From Flavimaribacter sediminis (GTDB lineage Bacteria; Pseudomonadota; Alphaproteobacteria; Rhizobiales; Rhizobiaceae), in the NCBI RefSeq assembly GCF_019492055.1, contig NZ_JAICBX010000001.1, positions 248,001 through 312,000 of the forward strand: a stretch of 64,000 nt of DNA, in the 5' to 3' direction. Below, one piece after another: positions 1 through 10,353 of the stretch; the stretch's first letter is position 1, and each line of letters opens with the position of its first letter. The position numbers and the translations under genes are program-made. Below the pieces are notes generated by a model. It was given only the letters and a program-made list of their open reading frames with translations, did no database searches and had not been told where the DNA came from.

Positions 1-792
1 GATCCGCATGAACTGGAAGCCTGCGAGGAGCGCCTGTTCGCATTGCGGGCGGCGTCGCGCAAATATTCGGTCCCGGTCAGCGAACTGCCGGCGCTTGCGG
101 AGCGGATGGTCTCGGATCTCGCGGAACTCGACGCCGGCGAAGAGATGCTGGCGAAATTGTCGGTCCAGGTTTCTGAAACCCGAAAAGACTACGAGGCCGC
201 AGCCGGCTCGCTTTCCGAAAAGCGCCACAGCGCCGCAATCGCCTTGTCAGAAGCCGTCATGGCCGAACTGCCTGCGCTCAAGCTGGAGCGGGCGCGTTTC
301 TTCGTCGATGTCGACAGCGACGTGGCGCGCGCCGGTCCGGACGGGATCGACCAGGTGTCCTTTCAGGTCCAGACCAACCCCGGCGCCCGTCCTGGCCCGA
401 TCCTGAAAGTCGCCTCGGGCGGCGAACTGTCGCGTTTCCTGCTGGCGCTCAAGGTCGCGCTTGCCGACAAGGGATCCGCGCCGACGCTGATCTTCGACGA
501 GATCGACACTGGCGTTGGCGGCGCCGTAGCAGACGCCATCGGCAAACGGTTGAAACGGCTTTCCAAGACCGTTCAGGTGCTCTCGGTCACCCATGCGCCC
601 CAGGTGGCGGCGCGGGCCAATTCGCATTTCCTGATCGCCAAGGGCGACGCCGGCGGGGCTTCGGTAACGACCAGGGTTCGCGTCATGGACGAGGACGCGC
701 GCAGGGAAGAGATCGCGAGGATGCTCGCCGGCGCCACGATCACCGAAGAAGCGCGGGCGGCCGCCGGGCGGCTGCTTGCCGAAAGCGCGTAA
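1..792 (+). CDS. recN: DNA repair protein RecN, C-terminal part
   Basis: The reading frame is open from the first base, so the gene starts outside the window; 263 residues remain. RecN is an SMC-like ATPase of double-strand break repair. The visible half has the end of the coiled coil, the ABC signature (VASGGELSRF, about residue 137 of the fragment), Walker B with the catalytic acid (TLIFDEIDTGVGG) and the switch histidine in VLSVTHAPQVAARA. The N-terminal Walker A is off the window. The 141 bases to ligA contain no other gene. The family call is secure. Confidence 0.95.
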   Translation, partial: DPHELEACEERLFALRAASRKYSVPVSELPALAERMVSDLAELDAGEEMLAKLSVQVSETRKDYEAAAGSLSEKRHSAAIALSEAVMAELPALKLERARFFVDVDSDVARAGPDGIDQVSFQVQTNPGARPGPILKVASGGELSRFLLALKVALADKGSAPTLIFDEIDTGVGGAVADAIGKRLKRLSKTVQVLSVTHAPQVAARANSHFLIAKGDAGGASVTTRVRVMDEDARREEIARMLAGATITEEARAAAGRLLAESA

Positions 793-906
793 CCGGCGAT
801 TAAATCCGATTGTCCGATGATAACGTGACGCGAAAATTCACGACATTCGACATCAACGTCAAATGGGGAGGCGCCGGCTGTTTCCAGACCCGTCTTCGTG
901 GATTAA

Positions 907-3072
<2,166 letters not shown>

Positions 3073-3220
3073 CCCTATTCATCAGGCGCGGTGATGCGTC
3101 GATGACAATGTCTGCTATGTCCATGTTGCATGGCTGACCCGCCTTGCAATCTAGGGGTGACGCCCGTATCCGTTTGGTTTGATATCGCCGTTTCCGCCGG
3201 CGTGTTGCAGGCGAGGATCC

Positions 3221-3949
3221 ATGACAGACGCAGACCGGGCAGATTTCCTTCAGGGCATGAAGGATTGCGTTCCAATTATCCTGGGATCCGTGGCCTTCGG
3301 TATTTTGTTTGGCGCGCTCGCTGTCGAAAACGGCATGAGCCTCTATCAGGCGGTGCTGATGAGCGCGACCATTTATGCCGGCGCCAGCCAGATGGTTGGC
3401 ATTGAGCTGTTCGGCTCGAACGTCGCGCCCTGGCTGATTGTCCTTTCCATCTTCGCCGTCAATTTCCGGCATGTCCTTTATTCGGCAACGATTGGGCCAA
3501 GGCTCAAGTCCTTCAGTTTCGCCAAAAAGGCGCTGGCGTTTTTCCTGCTGGTCGATCCGCAATTCGCCGAGTCCGAGCGGCGCGCCGAGCGCGGCAAGCC
3601 GATCAGCTTTGCCTGGTATCTTGGCATGGCCATTCCAATCTATTGTTGCTGGGTGACGGAGGCCGCGATCGGCGCCTATTTCGGAAAGTTCATCGGCGAT
3701 CCGACGGCCTACGGCCTCGATTTTCTGCTGCCTGCCTATTTCCTTGGGCTTGTCATGGGGTTTCGCAGACGTCGCAACTGGCTTCCGGTTGTTTTGACGA
3801 GCGGCGCGATCTCGGTCATCGCCTACAAGACGGTCGGATCGCCCTGGCATGTCAGTATCGGCGCAATAGCCGGTGTGCTGCTTGCGGCGATCATGGCCAA
3901 ACCGGCGTCGCCGGAACCGGTTGTGGACTACGAAGCGGGAGATGCGTGA
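3221..3949 (+). CDS. azlC: AzlC family branched-chain amino acid exporter, large subunit
   Basis: This is a 242-residue polytopic membrane protein of the AzlC (LIV-E) family, which exports branched-chain amino acids or azaleucine together with AzlD. The family motif region AFGILFGALAVENGMS and several hydrophobic helices are visible. An upstream TTG is also open, but the ATG at 3221 lies 4-5 bases after a GCGAGGA ribosome-binding sequence and gives the normal family N-terminus. Its TGA overlaps the azlD ATG by one base, so the two are translationally coupled. The substrate is inferred from the family. Confidence 0.9.
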   Translation: MTDADRADFLQGMKDCVPIILGSVAFGILFGALAVENGMSLYQAVLMSATIYAGASQMVGIELFGSNVAPWLIVLSIFAVNFRHVLYSATIGPRLKSFSFAKKALAFFLLVDPQFAESERRAERGKPISFAWYLGMAIPIYCCWVTEAAIGAYFGKFIGDPTAYGLDFLLPAYFLGLVMGFRRRRNWLPVVLTSGAISVIAYKTVGSPWHVSIGAIAGVLLAAIMAKPASPEPVVDYEAGDA

Positions 3950-4257
3950 TGGATACAGCATCCTCCGAAATCACCTGGATCATCATCGCAGGCGCGATTC
4001 TCACCTATATGGCGCGGTTCGGCGGCCACGTCGTGCTGTCGCGTTTCAAAACCGTGCCGCCGCGTGTCCTGGCGGCCCTCGACGCGGTGCCGGCCGCCGT
4101 CATGACGACGCTGTTTGCACCCGTTGCCCTGACCAATGGCTGGCCGGAGGCGATCGCAATGGGACTGGTTTTGCTGGTCGGACTGCGCTTCAACATGACA
4201 GCGATGCTGATCACCGCCTGCGTCAGCATCGTTGCGCTGCGCCATCTGTTCGGCTGA
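3949..4257 (+). CDS. azlD: AzlD family branched-chain amino acid exporter, small subunit
   Basis: This is a 102-residue protein with three to four hydrophobic segments and the AzlD-type core in which LAALDAVPAAVMTTLFAP is followed by a second long hydrophobic stretch. AzlD is the small partner of AzlC in the two-component LIV-E exporter. The start ATG shares its first base with the last base of the azlC stop (TGATG). It converges with the small gene ending at 4259. Confidence 0.88.
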   Translation: MDTASSEITWIIIAGAILTYMARFGGHVVLSRFKTVPPRVLAALDAVPAAVMTTLFAPVALTNGWPEAIAMGLVLLVGLRFNMTAMLITACVSIVALRHLFG

Positions 4258-4258
4258 C

Positions 4259-4486
4259 CTAAGTCAGTTTGTGACCAGCCAGTTTCAATGACTGTCGAAC
4301 CCGGTCCGCTAACTGCTCCACGTCGAAATCGTCATAATCATGGATCTTCCAATACCGTGCGTCGCAGACCTTGGAGGCTTTCGGCGGCATCGCTGCGATA
4401 TACGCCTGCACGACTTCGTCACCGTCTTCTTTTTCAATACAGGGATTGCCGCATGAAGAGAGCCTGGATTTGTCCGTTTCCGTCAT
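4259..4486 (-). CDS. small hypothetical protein coupled to aminopeptidase
   Basis: This 75-residue acidic protein has an ATG at 4484-4486 overlapping the TGA (4483-4485) of the upstream aminopeptidase in an ATGA arrangement, which argues for real, coupled translation. The frame extends further upstream, but only inside the neighbour. It has two cysteines near the N-terminus (SSCGNPC) and a VQAYIAAMP stretch that faintly recalls DUF1801 proteins, too short for assignment. Function unknown; possibly a soluble accessory to the peptidase, but only position suggests this. Confidence 0.6.
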   Translation of the reverse strand: MTETDKSRLSSCGNPCIEKEDGDEVVQAYIAAMPPKASKVCDARYWKIHDYDDFDVEQLADRVRQSLKLAGHKLT

Positions 4487-6327
4487 GACGCATTCTGGCC
4501 AATGGGTTCTGTCGCCCGGATCAGCCATTCGCGATCCTCGTCTTTGTCGATGAGCGGCGCGAGTTCTTCGCGGACCCGCGCATGATAGGCGTTCAGCCAT
4601 TGCAGTTCGTCCCTGTTCAGAAGGTCGGGGAGAACTAGGCGGCGGTCGATCGGGCAGAGCGTGAGGGTTTCAAAGCCAAGCATGGGCTTGTCTCCGCCCT
4701 CGATCGCTTGCGGTTCGTGGACCAGCACCAGATTCTCGATGCGAATGCCGAAGGCGCCGTCGCGGTAATATCCGGGCTCGTTGGAGATCACCATGCCGGG
4801 TTCAAGAGATTGCATGCCACGGCGCGAGATACTCTGCGGGCCTTCGTGAACCGAGAGATAGGAGCCGACCCCGTGTCCGGTGCCATGGGCGTAGTCGCCG
4901 CCTGCTTTCCAAAGGGCGATGCGCGCGAACGCGTCGATGTCGACGCCGCGGGTGTTTTCCGGAAACCGGAGCAGCGTGATTGAGATCATGCCCTTGAGAA
5001 CCAGGGTGAACCAGCGCTTTTCTTCCTCGCCCACAGCGCCGATCGCAACCGTGCGGGTAATGTCCGTCGTACCGTCGACATATTGGCCGCCGGAATCGAC
5101 AAGGTAAAGTTGTCCAGGCTCCAGCGTACGGTTCGTCGCCGTCGTTACCCGGTAATGGATGATCGCGCCGTCAGGGCCGGCGCCCGAAATCGTATCGAAG
5201 GAGATGTCCTTCAACGGCGCCTGCATGCGTTCGCCCGTCGTTCGACGGGCCTTCTCAAGCGCCTTGACCGCGCTGATCTCGTCGACAGAGCCGGGTTGTT
5301 GGCGGTCGAGCCAGGAAAGAAACGCGGTCATGGCGGCGCCGTCACGTTTGTGCGTCGCGCGACTGCCCTTGATTTCGGTGTCGTTCTTGATGGCTCTGGG
5401 CAGCCGCGCCGGATCGGCATGCTCGACAAGTCTGCCGCCCCCGTCAGCGATCAGGCTGGCGATTTGAGATGAAGCAAGCGCCGGATCGAGCATGATGGCG
5501 CAATTCTTCGCAGCCAGATCGGCTATCGCGTCCGCAAATGTGGCCGGAGCGCGAATATCGGCGAGCTGGGTCAGGTAGGCTCTGGTCTTGCGATCGAGCT
5601 TGCTTTCGTCGATGAAGATCGCGGCGGTATCACCCCTTTCGATGATTGCGAAGGCGAGGGGATGCGGCGTATGCGGCACATCCTGTCCGCGTATGTTGAA
5701 CGCCCAGGCGACGGAGGAAGGGTCGGTCAGGATGCAGGCGTCGGCCTTTGCCCTGGATATGGTCTCGCGAATGGCGGCCAGTTTCTCTTTCGGCGGCGCG
5801 CCGGCGTATTCCAGCGGCTGGATCGAAACCTTTCCGGACGGCGGCGACGGCCGCTCCCGCCAGATGCGATCGACCGGGTTGGCGGGCAGACGGACGACCG
5901 TAGCGCCGATTTCATCGGCGGTCTTTTCGAGCGCCTTTATCTCGGCAATTGTGTGCAGCCAGGGATCCACGCCGATGCGAAGACCCTTATGGCCATTGAT
6001 CTTCAGCCATTTGGAGGGCGGGTTTTCGACGAGGTCTTCCGGCGTGAAAACCTCCGTATCAACCTGGTCCGATACCTGCGAGCGGTAGCGGCCGTCCACG
6101 AAGACATGGGCGGTTTTTCGCATGACAAGGGCGACGCCCGCCGAGCCGGTGAAGCCGGTCAGCCAGGCGAGCCGCGCTTCGGAGTCAGGAATGTATTCGC
6201 CCTGGAATGCGTCGGACCGCGGAACCAGAAACGCGTCGATTTCAAGCTCGTCGAACAGGCTGCGCAACGTCTCGACCCGTTCTTTTCCCTTGTCCGGCGA
6301 GGCCGAGGTTTCGAATTCCTGGAACAT
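4483..6327 (-). CDS. Xaa-Pro aminopeptidase (M24B, long form)
   Basis: A cytosolic metallo-aminopeptidase that removes N-terminal residues preceding proline. At 614 residues it is the long three-domain form, with two creatinase-like domains (about 15-150 and 165-310) and the pita-bread M24 catalytic domain (about 320-545). The five dimetal ligands are visible: D411, D422, H485 in HGTGHGVG, E517 in SNEPGYY and E531. A C-terminal extension resembles the eukaryotic XPNPEP1 family. It is the first gene of a two-gene unit with the 75-residue protein. The 180-base gap upstream separates it from the divergent DUF1127 gene. Confidence 0.94.
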   Translation of the reverse strand: MFQEFETSASPDKGKERVETLRSLFDELEIDAFLVPRSDAFQGEYIPDSEARLAWLTGFTGSAGVALVMRKTAHVFVDGRYRSQVSDQVDTEVFTPEDLVENPPSKWLKINGHKGLRIGVDPWLHTIAEIKALEKTADEIGATVVRLPANPVDRIWRERPSPPSGKVSIQPLEYAGAPPKEKLAAIRETISRAKADACILTDPSSVAWAFNIRGQDVPHTPHPLAFAIIERGDTAAIFIDESKLDRKTRAYLTQLADIRAPATFADAIADLAAKNCAIMLDPALASSQIASLIADGGGRLVEHADPARLPRAIKNDTEIKGSRATHKRDGAAMTAFLSWLDRQQPGSVDEISAVKALEKARRTTGERMQAPLKDISFDTISGAGPDGAIIHYRVTTATNRTLEPGQLYLVDSGGQYVDGTTDITRTVAIGAVGEEEKRWFTLVLKGMISITLLRFPENTRGVDIDAFARIALWKAGGDYAHGTGHGVGSYLSVHEGPQSISRRGMQSLEPGMVISNEPGYYRDGAFGIRIENLVLVHEPQAIEGGDKPMLGFETLTLCPIDRRLVLPDLLNRDELQWLNAYHARVREELAPLIDKDEDREWLIRATEPIGQNAS

Positions 6328-6509
6328 GCAACACTCTTCTACTGTTGTTTCGGCTGTTTTTGCCTATTTTATTCGCAACTGCAGCATAATTGTTCGCATA
6401 TGCAACATTTGCACGGCTACCATGCGTTTCCCCGTCTAACAGGCGTTTGCGGCAGGGAGTATATACGGGACAACACAGTTCGACACCAATTCCTGAAAGG
6501 AATAAGCCC

Positions 6510-6683
6510 ATGTCCAGTTCGTTTTTCCGCAGTGCATTCGACCGTATTGCAACCGCTCGCGAAAAGCAGGCTCGCCGTTATGTCAACAGCGTGCTGATGA
6601 CCATGGATGACGAAACGCTGAAGAGCCTCGGCCACACCCGTGAAGAGCTTCGTCGCTCCGGTTACTCCGCTCTGCCGTTCTGA
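6510..6683 (+). CDS. DUF1127 (YjiS-like) small protein
   Basis: A 57-residue basic peptide. The C-terminal block DDETLKSLGHTREELRRSGY matches the DUF1127 pattern in which a 'dre L.diGl.r.ei' helix follows an arginine-rich helix. Rhizobia carry several such proteins; those studied affect small-RNA turnover and phosphate or carbon metabolism, but the role of this one is unknown. The ATG at 6510 follows CTGAAAGGAATAAGCCC, a good ribosome-binding site; the longer open frame back to 6390 has none. It converges with prmA, which ends 5 bases downstream. Confidence 0.8.
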   Translation: MSSSFFRSAFDRIATAREKQARRYVNSVLMTMDDETLKSLGHTREELRRSGYSALPF

Positions 6684-6688
6684 ACAAA

Positions 6689-7573
6689 TTAACTTCTATT
6701 GGCGGACAGGTGCAGGGTGACCCACCCTCCGCGCCACAGAGTATGGCGATGATAAAGTCCCTGGCCAGCGAAAGCGGCCAGGACTTTCCATCTCTGGCTC
6801 GCCAAAATCCCTGAAAGAACGACCGAGCCGCCGGGCGCCAAATGCCTGGCGATGGAAGGCGCCATCTTCATCAAGGGACGCGCCAGAATGTTGGCGACGA
6901 TCAGCTCGAACGGACCTTTCCTGTCGAAAATCGCCGAATGAAACCCTGCGGCGGTTTCGAACGCAATCGCTGACGCCGTTTCGTTCAGCTTGCTGTTGCG
7001 ACGGGCGACCTCGACCGCCACCGGGTCGATATCTGTGGCGAGAATGTCGCAGAGCCCCTGTCTGGCAAGCGCGATGGCCAACACGCCGCTTCCTGTCCCC
7101 AGATCCAGCGCATTGGAGAAATGGCGCGCTTTCGCAAGCCGGCCGATCATCTCCAGGCAGCCGGCTGTCGTTCCGTGATGACCGGTTCCAAACGCCTGGC
7201 CGGCTTCGATCTCGATCGCCAGTTCGTGCGGCTGCGCTGTTGCGCGATCGTGTGAGCCGAAAACAACGAAACGCCCGGCGCGCACCGGCTTCAAGCCCTC
7301 CAGCGAGCGGCTCACCCAGTCGACATCGGGCAGGATTTCCGTTTCCACGACACTATCGGGAAATTCACTCTCCAGACGCGCCTGCATGACGGCGCGGACG
7401 TCGTCGACGTCAGCTTCGTTCACATAGACCGATGTTTCCCAAAGGTCCTGTGTCTCGTCCACTTCCATTGTGGCGAGAGGCAGACCTTCTTCCTCCATCC
7501 AGTCGGCCAGGAGATCCATGGCGAGATTGCAGTCGCTTTCGCTGCCGCGGATGAAGAGGCGGATCTGACTCAA
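6689..7573 (-). CDS. prmA: ribosomal protein L11 methyltransferase PrmA
   Basis: PrmA trimethylates ribosomal protein L11 using S-adenosylmethionine. The 294-residue product has the N-terminal substrate-recognition domain, the family hallmark AFGTGHHGTT (about 128-136), the SAM-binding motif I LDLGTGSGVLAIA (about 156-168) and VANILARPL near the catalytic site. The start is a TTG at 7571-7573 whose last bases overlap the TGA of the upstream antiporter (TTGA), implying coupling. The family begins MSQIRL or similar, which supports this rare start over later ATGs. Confidence 0.93.
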   Translation of the reverse strand: MSQIRLFIRGSESDCNLAMDLLADWMEEEGLPLATMEVDETQDLWETSVYVNEADVDDVRAVMQARLESEFPDSVVETEILPDVDWVSRSLEGLKPVRAGRFVVFGSHDRATAQPHELAIEIEAGQAFGTGHHGTTAGCLEMIGRLAKARHFSNALDLGTGSGVLAIALARQGLCDILATDIDPVAVEVARRNSKLNETASAIAFETAAGFHSAIFDRKGPFELIVANILARPLMKMAPSIARHLAPGGSVVLSGILASQRWKVLAAFAGQGLYHRHTLWRGGWVTLHLSANRS

Positions 7574-9369
7574 TTTGGCGTGTCTCCCCGGGGTTTTGGA
7601 CCATAGCTCAGCACACGGTCATTGGCGGCCGGTTCGGCGGAGGCGGTTGTCGCGAACACGAGCCGGCCGTTTGACCTGATCCACAATAAAACGATATTTT
7701 CATCCGAACGGCTCTTGCGATAGTCCTCGATGGTGAAGTCTTCGGTGAGCTTTGTGACGCGGAAGTCCCACCCCTCCAGTTCCTTCATGGAAAGATCGTG
7801 ATGGGTCAGCGGCGGATCGGACAGCGGACGGCCGCCGAGCGTAAAGGTAACGGCGTTGCGCTTCGCGCCGCCATTGTCAGGCGCGATCTGGAAGACGTTG
7901 GAACGGCCGAGTTCCGGCCCGAAATTCGTGCAGACCAGCGTGTTGTAGGCGTCGTTGTCGGAGATGGCCATCAGCGCGGAGTAGTCATGGAACTGGACCG
8001 TATGATGCGCGTCCTCCGACAGTATCTCCCCGAAATAGACAGGGATATTGGCGAACCGGGCTTCCTTCAGTCGGTTCCAGTTCCTGTCCGCAATCAATAC
8101 CGGAATTTCCAGGTCCTTGAGAAGGGCGGCCAGCTTCCGCGCCCATGTCGACCCGCCTACGATGAGCAACCCCGGAACGCCCCTGGATTTCAGCCCCAGA
8201 AGGCCTGCCAGAGGCGAAAGGGAAAACCCGTGGAGGATGATCGACAGGATTACGACCGCGAAGGTCACCGCGACCATTCTGGAGCCGTCCTCGACGCCCA
8301 TTGAGCCGAGCGCGGAACCGAACAGGCCGGATACGGCGACCGCGACGATGCCGCGCGGCGCGATCCAGCCTGTCAGCAGGCGTTCCTGCCAGCTGAGACC
8401 GGTTCCGATGGTCGCAATGAAAATGGCGATCGGGCGGATAACGAAAAGCAGCGCGGCCACGAAGGCAAACACCCGCCAGTCAAGCGACGCGATGTCGTCC
8501 ATCGTCAGCGAAGCAGTCAGCAGAATGAAGACGCCAGAGACAAGCAGGACGGTGATCGTTTCCTTGAACCGGCGGATCTCGACCAGGCTGGCGATCCTCG
8601 TGTTGGCGATGGCGACGCCCATTATCGTGACCGTCAGGAGGCCGGCTTCTTCAAGGATCAGGTTCGTGACGGCATAGGCGAGCAGCACGGCGACAAGGAG
8701 AATCGGCGCCTTCAGGAATTCGGCGACGTAGCCGCGGATGAAGGCCCACTGCAGGAAACGCGCGGCCAGCCACCCGCCGCCCACCGAGAGGATGAGCGCG
8801 AGCGGCGCCATCATGGCCAGATGCGACGCTTCGTGCCCGCCGTGCAGAATCAGGAACACTTCAAATGTCACAACGGCGGCCAGAGCCCCGATGGGATCGT
8901 TGACAATCGATTCCCATCGCAGAAGCGACGCCGCGCGCGACGACAGCCGCGCCTGTCGCAGCAACGGCGCAATGACGGTCGGTCCCGTGACGATCAGGAT
9001 GGCGCCAAGCACGGCCGCGGTCGGCCATGAGAGACCCGCGATATAGTGACCGGCCAGAACAGACATGATCCAGACCAACGGTCCGCTGATCAGGATGATG
9101 CGGCGAACGGCCGTCGATGTTTCGCGAATTTCCCGGAAATTGAGCGTCAGACCGCCTTCGAACAGGATGATCGCCACGGCGAGCCCCACCAGGGGCTGGT
9201 AGACGTCGCCGAAATCCTGCGCCGGATTGATAAAGCCGGTAATTGGACCGGCGACAAAGCCGGCGATCAGCAGCAGGACGATGGAGGGAAGCCGCAGACG
9301 CCACGCAAGCCATTGCGCGGCAATGCCGGCCGTGCCGATCAGCGCGATTTTCAATGACAGGTCATGCAT
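7570..9369 (-). CDS. CPA1-family cation/proton antiporter with TrkA-like C-terminal domain
   Basis: A 599-residue inner-membrane antiporter that probably exchanges Na+ or K+ for H+. Residues 1-400 hold about 12-13 hydrophobic helices, including the family motifs ILFEGGLTLN, VTGPTVIAPLLRQ and the ion-site motif VNDPIGALAAV. Residues about 405-530 form a Rossmann-type TrkA-N/RCK domain beginning GVPGLLIVGGSTWARKLA, which in relatives binds nucleotides and gates transport. It overlaps prmA by four bases. The ion preference cannot be read from the sequence. Confidence 0.9.
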   Translation of the reverse strand: MHDLSLKIALIGTAGIAAQWLAWRLRLPSIVLLLIAGFVAGPITGFINPAQDFGDVYQPLVGLAVAIILFEGGLTLNFREIRETSTAVRRIILISGPLVWIMSVLAGHYIAGLSWPTAAVLGAILIVTGPTVIAPLLRQARLSSRAASLLRWESIVNDPIGALAAVVTFEVFLILHGGHEASHLAMMAPLALILSVGGGWLAARFLQWAFIRGYVAEFLKAPILLVAVLLAYAVTNLILEEAGLLTVTIMGVAIANTRIASLVEIRRFKETITVLLVSGVFILLTASLTMDDIASLDWRVFAFVAALLFVIRPIAIFIATIGTGLSWQERLLTGWIAPRGIVAVAVSGLFGSALGSMGVEDGSRMVAVTFAVVILSIILHGFSLSPLAGLLGLKSRGVPGLLIVGGSTWARKLAALLKDLEIPVLIADRNWNRLKEARFANIPVYFGEILSEDAHHTVQFHDYSALMAISDNDAYNTLVCTNFGPELGRSNVFQIAPDNGGAKRNAVTFTLGGRPLSDPPLTHHDLSMKELEGWDFRVTKLTEDFTIEDYRKSRSDENIVLLWIRSNGRLVFATTASAEPAANDRVLSYGPKPRGDTPN

Positions 9370-9449
9370 CGGGAAGGGTCCGGGGTTCGCAAGCCTCCCA
9401 GATGTAGAGGATCAGGCGGTCAAAGGAAACTCCCGCCTTGTAGTCTGAT

Positions 9450-10049
9450 CTATCCGCTGATCAGGTTCTGCAACTTCTTGACGGCCGTGTCGCCGTCCTC
9501 GCCAAAGGAAATCGTGCCGCGGAAACGGCCGTCCTTGTCGAGCAGGAAGACGCTCGCTGTATGGTCCATCGTGTAGTTTTCGTCCGGATTGTCCTCGTCC
9601 GTCGGAACCTTCTTGAAATAGACCTTGAAGCCCCTGGCCATATCCCGCACTTTTTCGGGATCGCCGGAGACGCCAATGATGCGCTTCGACACGTTGGAAA
9701 CGTAGCTGTCGAGAATTTCCGGTGGGTCGCGCTCGGGATCGATCGTCACGAAATAAGACTGAATTTCATCGCCGTCCGGATCCACCTGCTTCAGCCAGCC
9801 GTCAAGTTCGAACAGGGTTGTGGGGCAAATTTCCGGACAGTGCGTGAAGCCGAAGAACAGCGCGGTCGGCTGCGAATGGAGTTCCTTGTCCGTGAAGCGA
9901 TCGCCATGCTGATCGACGAGGTCGAATGCGACGCCATAGGGCTTTTCCAGCAGCGCCTCGTTGCTGCTCGACCACTGATAGGCGATCCAGCCGAATGCGC
10001 CTGCCAGCACGACGACGAAGGTGAGGAGGAAGATGCGTATTGCCGTCAT
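9450..10049 (-). CDS. SCO1/SenC family copper chaperone
   Basis: A 199-residue membrane-anchored periplasmic thioredoxin-fold protein. Residues 4-26 form the N-terminal membrane anchor. The copper-binding cysteines are C71 and C75 in FGFTHCPEICPTT and the third ligand is H163 in TMDHTASVFLLD, exactly as in SCO1 proteins that metallate the CuA centre of cytochrome c oxidase subunit II. ATG at 10047-10049. No oxidase genes are in the window, so the partner is inferred from the family. Confidence 0.92.
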   Translation of the reverse strand: MTAIRIFLLTFVVVLAGAFGWIAYQWSSSNEALLEKPYGVAFDLVDQHGDRFTDKELHSQPTALFFGFTHCPEICPTTLFELDGWLKQVDPDGDEIQSYFVTIDPERDPPEILDSYVSNVSKRIIGVSGDPEKVRDMARGFKVYFKKVPTDEDNPDENYTMDHTASVFLLDKDGRFRGTISFGEDGDTAVKKLQNLISG

Positions 10050-10154
10050 GGCCGCTCCGGTTTCAGGCAGGTTTTCAGGTTTCGTGGAGGACTATATGGA
10101 GCGCAGCGCCGCCCGCGTCACCATGATAATTTGCCACACGGATGCGCCTGACAC

Positions 10155-10313
10155 TCAAAAACACCAGGAAAGGCCGGTCGACGCATAGGTCATGAAGATA
10201 TCTGCGCCGTGCCGGTACCATCCGGCAAAGGCGACAGTCGCCGCGCCGCTCGCCACAAGCGCGACGATTGCGCCGATGAGAATACGGTCGAATGTGGAGC
10301 GTGGCGTCTTCAT
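10155..10313 (-). CDS. small single-span membrane protein
   Basis: A 52-residue peptide reading MKTPRSTFDR, then a hydrophobic segment (ILIGAIVALVASGAATVAFA, about 11-30), then WYRHGADIFMTYASTGLSWCF. Positive residues before one transmembrane helix suggest a single-pass protein with its C-terminus in the periplasm. It sits between the SCO1 gene and ggt on the same strand. The start ATG is at 10311-10313. The frame is short but compositionally normal, and similar short peptides ending in Ser-Trp-Cys-aromatic seem familiar in rhizobia. Function unknown. Confidence 0.6.
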   Translation of the reverse strand: MKTPRSTFDRILIGAIVALVASGAATVAFAGWYRHGADIFMTYASTGLSWCF

Positions 10314-10353
10314 GGGGCTAATATAGCGTGAGCATGTGGCGGTTCCAATGGGA

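Noticed and set aside
3373-3475. Stand-alone function of azlC as an ABC or MFS protein
   Set aside because: The one-base overlap with azlD and the AzlC motif make the two-component exporter the simple reading.
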